In this document: piece by piece, positions 8,216 through 16,003 of the stretch
Layout: each line of letters opens with the position of its first letter
Numbering within the stretch: the first letter of the stretch is position 1
Assembly (NCBI RefSeq): GCF_003315345.1
Contig: NZ_QNRO01000004.1
Location: 62,001 to 126,000, forward strand
Source: Marinobacter pelagius
GTDB taxonomy: Bacteria; Pseudomonadota; Gammaproteobacteria; Pseudomonadales; Oleiphilaceae
Direction: 5' to 3'
DNA: 64,000 nucleotides
Position numbers and translations under genes: made by a program
Notes under the pieces: generated by a model
What the model was told of the DNA's origin: nothing
Seen by the model: only the letters and a program-made list of their open reading frames with translations
The model's database searches: none

Positions 8216-8902
8216 ATGCGCATACTGCTGGTAGAAGATGACCACCCGCTTGCCCGCACCATGCTGGACATGCTGCGGGAAGACCAGGACACCGTGGACT
8301 GGCTGGATGATGGCCAGCAGGCACTCAACGCCCTGGCCGAGGAGCATTTCGATCTGGCCATACTGGACCTGACCCTGCCACGGGTGGATGGTCTCGATAT
8401 CGTCCGGCGTACCCGGCAACGGGGCAACCAGACGCCGATTATTATCCTCACCGCCCGGGCCGACCTCACCGAGAAGCTGCAGGGGCTGGATGCCGGTGCT
8501 GACGACTACCTGACCAAGCCTTTTGCGATGGCAGAGCTGAAGGCACGCATCCGGGCCGTCACCCGCCGGGGGCGGACTGACAGCTCATCCGCCGGGCTCC
8601 GTGTTGGCCGTCTGACCCTGAACCCGGACACCGGACACCTCGCTATTGACGGAGACAGCGTCACCCTGCCCCGCAGCGAATTCCAGATCCTGCACTACCT
8701 GATGCGCCATCCGGATCAGGTTGCCACACGACGACGGCTTGAGGAGCAATTGTACGGTTGGGAGCAAGGTGCAGAGAGCAACGCCCTGGAAGTCCATATC
8801 CATCACCTCCGACGCCGGGTTGGCAAAGCGACCATCCGCACCGTGCGCGGCGTCGGCTACCTGCTCGACAGCCAGGCGGCGGGAGAAGCTCAATGTCCCT
8901 GA
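8216..8902 (+). CDS. OmpR-family response regulator, PmrA/QseB type
   Basis: 228 residues. The receiver domain has acidic residues E7-D8-D9, phospho-acceptor D51 (AILDLTLP) and the TKPF lysine. The C-terminal winged helix carries the recognition region YGWEQGAESNALEVHIHHLRR and the IRTVRGVGYLLD end, diagnostic of the QseB/PmrA subgroup. Its presence beside three PmrA-box-like sites makes it the likely regulator of both divergent operons, including its own. The kinase gene overlaps its last 10 bases. Confidence 0.92.
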   Translation: MRILLVEDDHPLARTMLDMLREDQDTVDWLDDGQQALNALAEEHFDLAILDLTLPRVDGLDIVRRTRQRGNQTPIIILTARADLTEKLQGLDAGADDYLTKPFAMAELKARIRAVTRRGRTDSSSAGLRVGRLTLNPDTGHLAIDGDSVTLPRSEFQILHYLMRHPDQVATRRRLEEQLYGWEQGAESNALEVHIHHLRRRVGKATIRTVRGVGYLLDSQAAGEAQCP

Positions 8903-10341
8903 CCCGTACCCTGACGTTGTTGATCACCACCACCGTGCTGTTCATCGCGCTGGTGGCCGCGGGATGGAGTTATCTGGAAAGCGATCACGAACTGGAGGAA
9001 CTGTTTGACGCGGAACTGGCTCAAAGCACCCGAATCGTGCAGGGTCTGGTTCAGCATCTGGCGGATACCCAATCCCTCGATCAACTCTCGTCGATTCTGG
9101 AAGAAACGCTCCGGCTACCTGACAACGGCGTTCCCGACGCCGAGCTGGACAGCGATAATGACGAGATCCTGCCTGGCGGGATCGGGCACAAATACGAGAA
9201 AAAAATTGCCTTTGAAGTCTGGTCACAACAGGGCAATCCGTTGCTTGATACCCTGACTGCAGACGACAGCCTGGGCCTGGATCCCGGTTACGCCTGGGTC
9301 GAGTCCTCCGGTCATCGCTGGCGCACCTTCACACTAAAGGATCCGGCAACCGGATTCTGGATCCGTACCGCCCAGCGCGAGGACATCCGTCAGGAACTGA
9401 GCCAGGAACTCGCCCTCGGCAATGTCCTGCCCCTCTTGTTGGCGCTGCCACTGATGGTGCTGGCCGCCATTTCAGCCATTCAGTTCAGCTTCCGCCCCCT
9501 GCGCCGGCTGGAAAAACCGGTGCGCAACATGGCCCCCGAGCGCATCCATCCCCTCGATGACCGTCAAGCGCCCCGGGAAGTGGTCGGTCTGGTTCAGGCA
9601 GTCAATGGGCTCCTGAAGCGGCTGAACCAGGCCCTGGAGCGGGAACGGAGGTTCTCCGCCGATGCCGCCCATGAACTGCGCACCCCATTGGCGGCTCTGC
9701 GTCTGAACCTTGAAAGACAGGCCGAACGTCACCCGGGTGAATTCGACGAACTCACCGCCGCCGTTGACCGGATGGTGCACCTGGTGGAACAGATGTTATT
9801 GCTGAGCCGGGTCGACGCCGGTACCGACTTCGTGCCGGAGGACCGCAACCTGGCCGAAATTGTGGAGCAGAGCATCGCCGACGTGGCACCACTGGCGCTG
9901 AAAAAGCAGATCGAGCCGGAGCTGGATAATGAGTGTGTGCTGGCGATGGTGTCCTGCCACAGCGCCCTGATCAACAGTCTGATGCGTTCACTGCTCGCCA
10001 ATGCGATCCAGTACAGTCCCGAACACACCACCATTACCACCCGCCTCACGCCCTCTGGCAACGGCTTTCATATCGCGGTTTGTGACCAGGGACCGGGCAT
10101 TCCGCCGGAAGAGCGGGAGCGCGCCCTCAGCCGGTTTGTCCGGCTGGACCAGCGGCTTGGTGGCGGCGCGGGGCTGGGGCTGGCCATTGCCCGCCGCATT
10201 GCCGAGCTCCATGGCGGCCAACTGACCCTGAGCGACCGGCCGGACGGAAAAACGGGCCTGTGCGTCAATATCTGGCTGCCGGCAAAATCTGCCTCTGAAG
10301 ATACGGGGTTCCGGGATCAAAGGCCGTTGGCCAGCCGTTGA
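8893..10341 (+). CDS. Sensor histidine kinase, QseC/PmrB-like
   Basis: 482 residues from the ATG at 8893, with GGGAGAAG upstream; a longer in-frame start inside the regulator gene was rejected. There are two membrane segments (about 7-25 and 178-195) flanking a periplasmic region of about 150 residues, a HAMP-like linker, HisKA with H260 (DAAHELRTPLAAL), and an ATPase domain with NAIQYSP (N box), DQGPGIP (G1) and GGGAGLGLAIA (G2). The periplasmic part contains an E-x2-E motif right after TM1 (residues 33-36) and an acidic patch at 82-91. Such residues bind Fe3+ or cations in PmrB/PhoQ, but a role here is conjecture. It is the partner of the overlapping regulator. Confidence 0.92.
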   Translation: MSLTRTLTLLITTTVLFIALVAAGWSYLESDHELEELFDAELAQSTRIVQGLVQHLADTQSLDQLSSILEETLRLPDNGVPDAELDSDNDEILPGGIGHKYEKKIAFEVWSQQGNPLLDTLTADDSLGLDPGYAWVESSGHRWRTFTLKDPATGFWIRTAQREDIRQELSQELALGNVLPLLLALPLMVLAAISAIQFSFRPLRRLEKPVRNMAPERIHPLDDRQAPREVVGLVQAVNGLLKRLNQALERERRFSADAAHELRTPLAALRLNLERQAERHPGEFDELTAAVDRMVHLVEQMLLLSRVDAGTDFVPEDRNLAEIVEQSIADVAPLALKKQIEPELDNECVLAMVSCHSALINSLMRSLLANAIQYSPEHTTITTRLTPSGNGFHIAVCDQGPGIPPEERERALSRFVRLDQRLGGGAGLGLAIARRIAELHGGQLTLSDRPDGKTGLCVNIWLPAKSASEDTGFRDQRPLASR

Positions 10342-10348
10342 TTGAGGG

Positions 10349-11035
10349 TCAGTTGTCCACCGTAAACGAGACAATCCGGGACAGATGACTCACCGGCAGA
10401 CCGGTCTCCCGGTGCCACCGGTTGAACGCTTCCTGAACCTGGGTCAGACCTTTCTTGCTGGTTGGTGAGGCATCGAGGATACCGGCGCGGGTCAGTGCCG
10501 TGACCACATCCCGGGACAGGATGAAGCCATCCCAGCCGACCCGTCGGAGAAAGTACTGGGCGGTATTACCACCCAGACGGGCACCGTTGCGTTTGAGCCA
10601 TATGAGCAAACCGACCTGATCGTCCTGGGGCCATTGAGCCAGGAAGTTGCCGAAGCTGCCGTGATCCCGCGCGGCGTCCATGATCATCCTTGCATTCTCC
10701 GGCACGGTCCGGATTTTCTGCATGTTGCGCACGATGCGATCATCGGCGGCCAGCTCCTCCAGTACTTCCGGCGGCACCTGCTGCCAGTAGGCCGGCACAA
10801 AGCCATGAAACGCCGCTTCAAAGTCCGGCCATTTGTTCTCGATAACCCGCCAGACAAAGCCGGCCTTGAACACGCACCGGGTCACCTCGGACAGGTAGCG
10901 ATCATCACCGGTGGCTTCCAGCACACCCGGCCCCGGCAGTTTCGGCAACCGTGCCTTCAGGGCCTGTTCACCACCCTTGCGCATCAGTGCCTGGTCATGG
11001 AACTCCGAGAATGGCGGAATCTTTGCGGTACTCAT
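10349..11035 (-). CDS. DNA-3-methyladenine glycosylase I-like protein (Tag family)
   Basis: 228 residues from the ATG at 11035; a TTG five codons earlier is an alternative. It resembles the proteobacterial branch of Tag-like base-excision glycosylases, with EVTRCVFKAGFVWRVIENKWPDFEAAF and the helix-hairpin-helix region ending GGNTAQYFLRRVGWDGFILSRDVV. The predicted role is removal of alkylated purines from DNA in the cytoplasm. It is 29 bases downstream of btuD on the same strand, so it may be read from the B12 operon, or it may simply be a neighbour. It converges on the sensor kinase with a 7-base gap and no clear terminator. Confidence 0.65.
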   Translation of the reverse strand: MSTAKIPPFSEFHDQALMRKGGEQALKARLPKLPGPGVLEATGDDRYLSEVTRCVFKAGFVWRVIENKWPDFEAAFHGFVPAYWQQVPPEVLEELAADDRIVRNMQKIRTVPENARMIMDAARDHGSFGNFLAQWPQDDQVGLLIWLKRNGARLGGNTAQYFLRRVGWDGFILSRDVVTALTRAGILDASPTSKKGLTQVQEAFNRWHRETGLPVSHLSRIVSFTVDN

Positions 11036-11064
11036 TGTTGTCACACTCAACGGGGAAATGATGG

Positions 11065-11835
11065 TCAGGAACGAACCGGCACGAACACCGGGGCGCCGTC
11101 GACTTCGACAGTCATCAGGGTCTGGTTATACAGGCTCTCCAGCGCCGACGGTACCAGCATTTCCCGGGCCGGTCCCCAGCATGCCTCACCGGAGGGATAC
11201 ATCAACAGCAGATGATCGCACCAGCGGGCGGCCAGGTTCAGGTCATGCAGGCACATGAACACCGCCCGGCCCGCTTCGGCATGCCCGGAAAGCAGGCGCA
11301 TCACCGCCACCTGATGATGCAGGTCCAGGTGGTTACTCGGTTCGTCCAGCAGCCATATATCGGGCGCCTGGGTCATCAGGGTGGCAATGGCAACACGCTG
11401 GCGCTCACCACCGGACAGGGTACTGACCAGCCGGTCCCGAAGGTGCCCGACATCCAGTGCCTGCAATGCCCGTTCGGCAATCGCGATGTCCTCGCCGCTT
11501 TCCATTTGCCAGGAAGACAACCAGGGGTGGCGGCCGATCAGGGCGGTCTCCAGTACTGTCGCCGGGAAGCCATCCTGCCGGTCCTGGAACACCAGGCCCA
11601 GCTGCTGTGATACCGACTTCCGTTTCAACGAACCCAAAGCCCGGCCATCCAGCAGGACCTCGCCACGGTGGGGCGCCCGCAGTCCCGCCAGCGTATGCAG
11701 CAACGTTGTCTTGCCCACGCCGTTGGGACCCAGCACGCCCCAGACCTGACCGGGCTGGACCTCCAGGTTCAGGGGAGATCCCGGGGCGCGGCCGGGGATA
11801 TCGATGATGAGGTTGTCGGTGGTCAGCGCAGTCAT
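11065..11835 (-). CDS. btuD: Vitamin B12 ABC transporter ATP-binding protein
   Basis: 256 residues. Walker A GPNGVGKTT, the Q-loop VFQDRQDG, the ABC signature LSGGERQRVAIA and Walker B IWLLDEPSNHLD are all intact. It belongs to the FecE/BtuD class that powers import of siderophores or cobalamin. The cobalamin riboswitch and the BtuB-like receptor at the head of the operon decide for B12. Its ATG overlaps the stop codon of btuC (TAATG). Confidence 0.88.
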   Translation of the reverse strand: MTALTTDNLIIDIPGRAPGSPLNLEVQPGQVWGVLGPNGVGKTTLLHTLAGLRAPHRGEVLLDGRALGSLKRKSVSQQLGLVFQDRQDGFPATVLETALIGRHPWLSSWQMESGEDIAIAERALQALDVGHLRDRLVSTLSGGERQRVAIATLMTQAPDIWLLDEPSNHLDLHHQVAVMRLLSGHAEAGRAVFMCLHDLNLAARWCDHLLLMYPSGEACWGPAREMLVPSALESLYNQTLMTVEVDGAPVFVPVRS

Positions 11836-12809
11836 TACCGGCTCCGGTACAGCAGATACAGAAAGGTGGGAACGCCAATCAGGGCGGTGATCACACCCAC
11901 CGGCAACTGCTCCGGGGCAATCACCACCCGGGCCAGGGTGTCCGCCAGCACCAACAATGTGCCGCCCGCCAGCGCACAGGCCGGCAATATCATCCGCTGG
12001 TCATTACCCAGCGCCAACCGGAGCATGTGCGGCACCACCAACCCGACAAAACCGACCGCCCCGGCCATGGTCACGGCGGTGGCGGTCAGCAGGCTGGCAA
12101 CCAGATAGATCAGCCACTCCAGCGACCGGACCGACACCCCGAGGGCCGCCGCCTGCAAGGATCCCCGGGCCAGAACGTTGAGGCTTCGGCCCAAGGGAAA
12201 CACCAACAGGCAGACCAGAACCAGCACCGCCAGGCCCGGCCAGGGTTGGCCGGCATGGGACAGATCCCCCATCAGCCAGTACAGCATACCCGGCAAACGA
12301 CTCGCCGGTGACATGGCCAGGATCAGGGTAATCATCGCGCCCCAGCCGGCGGCCACCACCACGCCGGTGAGCAACAACCGTGATGGTGTCCAGCTGCCGC
12401 TGCCATGGGCCAGGCCAAACACCAGCAGGGTTGCCAGCATGGCGCCGGCAAAGGCAGACCCTGAAATGAGGAATCCGGCTGCTCCGGCCAGCATGGCCAG
12501 TAACGCGCCCACGGCGGCGCCACCGGAGAGGCCGAGCACGTAGGGATCGGCCAGGGGATTACGGAGCAACACCTGCATCAGGGCACCGGCCACCGCCAGC
12601 AGGCCGCCAGTGGCAAAAGCGCTGAGGGTTCGTGGCAGCCGGAGATCCAGAATCAACGTCCGGTGTAGCTCACTGCCGCCACCGACCAGCACCGACAGGG
12701 TATCCCCGATGCCAAGATCGGCACTGCCGACGCTCACCGAAACCAGCATGGCGGCCAGCGCCACCAGTGCCAGCGCGGCCAGCGGCCGGAAAAGATCAGA
12801 GACGGGCAC
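11835..12809 (-). CDS. btuC: Vitamin B12 ABC transporter permease
   Basis: 324 residues from a GTG at 12809 with GGAG eight bases upstream; the frame stays open further but that part lies within btuF. It is a FecCD-type permease of about ten membrane helices, with the RLPRTLSAFATGGLLAVAGALMQ region and the C-terminal GFVGLVVPHMLRLALGND motif. It overlaps btuF by 14 bases and btuD by 1. It forms the inner-membrane channel of the B12 importer. Confidence 0.88.
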   Translation of the reverse strand: MPVSDLFRPLAALALVALAAMLVSVSVGSADLGIGDTLSVLVGGGSELHRTLILDLRLPRTLSAFATGGLLAVAGALMQVLLRNPLADPYVLGLSGGAAVGALLAMLAGAAGFLISGSAFAGAMLATLLVFGLAHGSGSWTPSRLLLTGVVVAAGWGAMITLILAMSPASRLPGMLYWLMGDLSHAGQPWPGLAVLVLVCLLVFPLGRSLNVLARGSLQAAALGVSVRSLEWLIYLVASLLTATAVTMAGAVGFVGLVVPHMLRLALGNDQRMILPACALAGGTLLVLADTLARVVIAPEQLPVGVITALIGVPTFLYLLYRSR

Positions 12810-13686
12810 GAGCCTGCTCCAGGATGCCACATAACTCCCGGGCACCTTCCAGCATGCGGAAGGTGGGACGTTGCAGAAGCGACGGGGACACAAGGTAGAG
12901 ATTATCGCGGGCCACGGCAGTAACAGATGGAAATCTCTGCCAGCTTGCCAGCCAACCGCGATCGGAGTCACCGCGACCGGCGGTGACGATCACCTCCGGC
13001 TCGGTAGCCAGCACCGTTTCCACGGAGATCCGGGGTACCAGCCTGGGCAGATCGGCAAACACATTGGTGCCGCCGCACAGAGCAATGGCCTTGCTGATCA
13101 GCTCGTCGCCGTTGATGGTCATCAGCGGCTGGTCCCAGACCTGGTAGAACACCCGCACCGAAGCTGAGTCCCGGTAGGTTGCCTGCAGCGTGGAAATACC
13201 TTGCCGGAACTCCGCCGCTGCGCGCTCGGCAACCGGCGTATGGCCGGTCAGCCGGCCCAGGCTTTCCACGGCCCGGGCGATGTCCTCGAACTCCCGGGGG
13301 GCGAGCCAGAACACCGGTACACCCAGCTTGGCAAGCCGGTCCAGCTGGGCCCGGGAATTGCCGTCGATCCAGGCCACCACCAGATCCGGCTTCAGGCTGA
13401 CGATGGCTTCGAGGTCGAGGCGATTGCTGTCGCCCACCTGCGGCAGCTCCGCCGCCGGCGGCGGATAATCGCTCCAGGCACTGACGGCGACCACCGAGTC
13501 GCCGGCACCGGCGGAGAACAGCAGTTCCGTGGCGCCCGGAGAGAGAGAAACGACGCGCTCGGCCGGCTCAGGCAGGCAGACGTTCCGATCAAGAGCATCC
13601 TCGGAGCACACCTGCGCCGCAGATAAACCCCCGGGCACCAGAAAAAGCGACGCAAGAAGACTAATTACAGCTTTGCGTATACGCAT
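12796..13686 (-). CDS. btuF: Cobalamin-binding periplasmic protein
   Basis: 296 residues with a signal peptide of about 23 residues ending LSAAQ. It has the class III substrate-binding fold seen in BtuF and siderophore-binding proteins, including RVVSLSPGATELLFSAGAGDSVVAVS near the start and LKPDLVVAW before the long central helix. It delivers cobalamin from BtuB to BtuCD. It lies 31 bases after btuB and overlaps btuC. Confidence 0.88.
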   Translation of the reverse strand: MRIRKAVISLLASLFLVPGGLSAAQVCSEDALDRNVCLPEPAERVVSLSPGATELLFSAGAGDSVVAVSAWSDYPPPAAELPQVGDSNRLDLEAIVSLKPDLVVAWIDGNSRAQLDRLAKLGVPVFWLAPREFEDIARAVESLGRLTGHTPVAERAAAEFRQGISTLQATYRDSASVRVFYQVWDQPLMTINGDELISKAIALCGGTNVFADLPRLVPRISVETVLATEPEVIVTAGRGDSDRGWLASWQRFPSVTAVARDNLYLVSPSLLQRPTFRMLEGARELCGILEQARARL

Positions 13687-13717
13687 TGATCGTCAAGTCC
13701 CCGAGCCGAGAAAGCCG

Positions 13718-15520
13718 TTACCGAACAAAGTCGTATCGAACGGAAAGTAACGCCGTTCGTCCTGCACTGATGTAATTACGGCTGCCGTCGTACTGAGCCA
13801 GCGCATACTCATTATCCAGCACATTGTCGATGGAAGCCGAGATCTGCCAACCTCCGTCGAAACTTATACCTGCTCGCACATTCCAGACAGCATAGCCGGG
13901 GATCCGGATACGACTGAACACTTCATCAAACCGGTGGCTCTCAGCCCGGACACTCGTTCCTGCATACCAGCGACCAAAGTCCTTATCAACATCAACTCGA
14001 ATGCTCTGCTCGGGACGGCGAATCAGTTGAGAGCCATCCTCCCGATTGACGAAGTCACCCAGGCTGGCTACTGCTTTCGTGCGCCAGCCATCCCGTTGCC
14101 ATCCAACCAGAAGCTCCATACCCTTTAGCCGGGCCTTCTCTACGTTGAGTGGCTTCCCAGCCTGACTGTCATAAACAATCAGGTTGTCGACCTCGCTGTG
14201 ATAAATCGCTGCATCCCAAAACCAGTTCTGGTAGTTACCTTCCAGGCCAGCTTCAAAACTAATCGACTCCTCGGGTGCGAGATCGGGATTACCGAACCCG
14301 AAAGGGTAATAAAGGTCGTTGAATGTCGGCGCCTTGAAAGCAGTTCCCGAACTCAACCGAATACGGTGATGGGAATCAAATTGGTAGCCATATGCGACAC
14401 CCCAGGTTTCATGAGTTCCATAGGCTTCGTTGTCATCACGTCTTGCGCTCAGATGCAGGTCCGATGGCCCGAAGGTCAGAAGGGCCTGGCCAAATAAGGC
14501 ATCATTGGCCCGGCTCGTCTCGACATAATTGGTCGAAGCTTCAACCTGGTCGGTCATGGTCTCGGCACCGACAACGAACTCGTGTACCCCTGCAGTCAGC
14601 CAGTTTTCAATACGGGATGTGCGGGTTTTGGTCGTGACCTCAAAGGGAAAAGCACCGTAATCGTCAAGGACATCCCTCGCGTCCGAAAATTTCAGCGATG
14701 TGCGCCAGTTCTCCGTAACCGGGACGTCAACTCCAACCCCGGCGACTTGAAGCACAAAGTCGTTGTAACCACCCTCATACTCTGCGGAGCCCTCGGCACC
14801 AAGATATGTGACATTGGTGCGAATACCATTGGTGAATTCATGGCTGGCGCTAAAAGTCCCCGAATTACTGTCGTAGGGCTTATCCTCACCTCCTTCGATA
14901 ACTGGAGCGCCTTCTGTGCGAAAGCGGTTAACCCCGACATTCAGCGCGCTGTGGTCATCTATGGAAGAAAAGCCCGCCGAATAGTTTTGCGTATCCAGAT
15001 TGCCAGCACTGGTCTCCACCCAACCCCGGGTTCCTTCACTCTCGGGCATCGTAAAGGCCTGAACAACGCCACCCATGGCATCCGAGCCATACAAACTGCT
15101 GCTGCTCCCCCGGACAATCTCCACTCGGCTGATCAGCTGGGGGGGCAGAAACTGCCAGGCAGGAGAACCGGTTGTTGCTGATCGGATGCGAATCCCGTTT
15201 ACCAGGAGCACCGTGGCATCGGATTCATGGCCCCGAATAAAAACCGTAGTCTGTTTTCCCAGCGCACCATTACCGGATATCGCAATGCCCGGCTGGGAAG
15301 CCAGTACATCCTGGAACTCCAGTGGTTGCCACTTATCGATCTCTCGCTCACTGATTTCAGCGACAGAAGACAGGCCTTCACCAATGGTTTCAGGCCCCAC
15401 TGTGGCAGTCACCACAATCGGATCAAGCGCCTCATCGTCCGAGGACTGGGCGGAAACCGCCATTGGCAATGCAGCGATGGACACACCGGCCACCACGACA
15501 GGAAAAGGAAACTTCAACAT
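13718..15520 (-). CDS. btuB: TonB-dependent vitamin B12 receptor
   Basis: 600 residues from the ATG at 15520. The signal peptide ends at AVSAQ. A TonB box-like DPIVVTA follows, then the plug domain (VEIVRGSSSSLYGSDAMGGVVQ) and a beta-barrel ending in an aromatic residue-rich strand (LLSVRYDFVR). The length is typical of BtuB. The upstream open frame to 15718 overlaps the riboswitch and was rejected as the start. Translation is probably controlled by a hairpin that covers the GGAG ribosome site. Confidence 0.9.
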   Translation of the reverse strand: MLKFPFPVVVAGVSIAALPMAVSAQSSDDEALDPIVVTATVGPETIGEGLSSVAEISEREIDKWQPLEFQDVLASQPGIAISGNGALGKQTTVFIRGHESDATVLLVNGIRIRSATTGSPAWQFLPPQLISRVEIVRGSSSSLYGSDAMGGVVQAFTMPESEGTRGWVETSAGNLDTQNYSAGFSSIDDHSALNVGVNRFRTEGAPVIEGGEDKPYDSNSGTFSASHEFTNGIRTNVTYLGAEGSAEYEGGYNDFVLQVAGVGVDVPVTENWRTSLKFSDARDVLDDYGAFPFEVTTKTRTSRIENWLTAGVHEFVVGAETMTDQVEASTNYVETSRANDALFGQALLTFGPSDLHLSARRDDNEAYGTHETWGVAYGYQFDSHHRIRLSSGTAFKAPTFNDLYYPFGFGNPDLAPEESISFEAGLEGNYQNWFWDAAIYHSEVDNLIVYDSQAGKPLNVEKARLKGMELLVGWQRDGWRTKAVASLGDFVNREDGSQLIRRPEQSIRVDVDKDFGRWYAGTSVRAESHRFDEVFSRIRIPGYAVWNVRAGISFDGGWQISASIDNVLDNEYALAQYDGSRNYISAGRTALLSVRYDFVR

Positions 15521-15523
15521 AGG

Positions 15524-15579
15524 GTTTTCTCCGCAAACCGCGCGCACCCGCACGGGAATCAGGTTTCGGTTGCGGAAAA
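15524..15579 (-). promoter_or_regulatory. btuB leader hairpin covering the ribosome binding site
   Basis: In the btuB messenger, TTTTCCGCAACC (complement of 15568-15579) can pair with the segment complementary to 15524-15538, which contains the GGAG Shine-Dalgarno just before the ATG. This is the usual expression platform of a translational cobalamin riboswitch. Confidence 0.6.
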
Positions 15580-15664
15580 GACATGGGGCAGGCGGAGACG
15601 GATTGGGACTGGAGCTACCGGAATTCGCCCACCCAAGCCGCCCACCGCAACTCCTGGTGTTTTT

Positions 15665-15857
15665 CCAGGCCGGTCTCCGGGCTTGCAGGCGGAACCCAAG
15701 TGGTTCCCGGACAATCACCTTCCCATGCCAGAGGCACAGTGGCGCATTTGATTGCCGTTTTCCTGCTTACCGTTGCGGGGGCAGCATCGGAATTGCCCTG
15801 GCGAACCAGGCTCACCGATTTCCCGTTTCACCCGTCGCGCTTCGCGACGGACACCTG
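15665..15857 (-). ncRNA. Cobalamin riboswitch aptamer
   Basis: Read on the minus strand, the order of conserved elements is complete: GGTG near the 5' end, then GGTGAAACGGGAA, the GCTGCCCCCGCAACGGTAAG core, GCCACTG of the B12 box, GGGAAGG, and AGCCCGGAGACCGGCC closing the aptamer. About 193 nucleotides. It sits in the btuB leader and should lower btuB-F-C-D expression when adenosylcobalamin is plentiful. Confidence 0.95.
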
Positions 15858-15871
15858 AAAAAAGTGCGGCA

Positions 15872-15900
15872 AGGCTAGCAACCCTCCGCAAAGTGGTCAA
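15872..15900 (-). promoter_or_regulatory. Promoter of the B12 uptake operon
   Basis: On the minus strand, TTGACC (complement of 15895-15900) and TAGCCT (complement of 15872-15877) are separated by exactly 17 bases. Transcription would start a few bases before the riboswitch, near 15865. Confidence 0.55.
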
Positions 15901-16003
15901 CGAAATCTATCAAAGGCTGTCGTGGCCAGCTCCTCTGCCGGTTGCTATAGTCCTTGATTAACAATAACTTTCAGACTTCATCCAGGGCGCACCAGGGAGC
16001 AAT

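Noticed and set aside
15521..15718. N-terminal extension of BtuB through the leader region
   Set aside because: The extension would cover the riboswitch and lacks a ribosome site, whereas the ATG at 15520 is followed at once by a good signal peptide.
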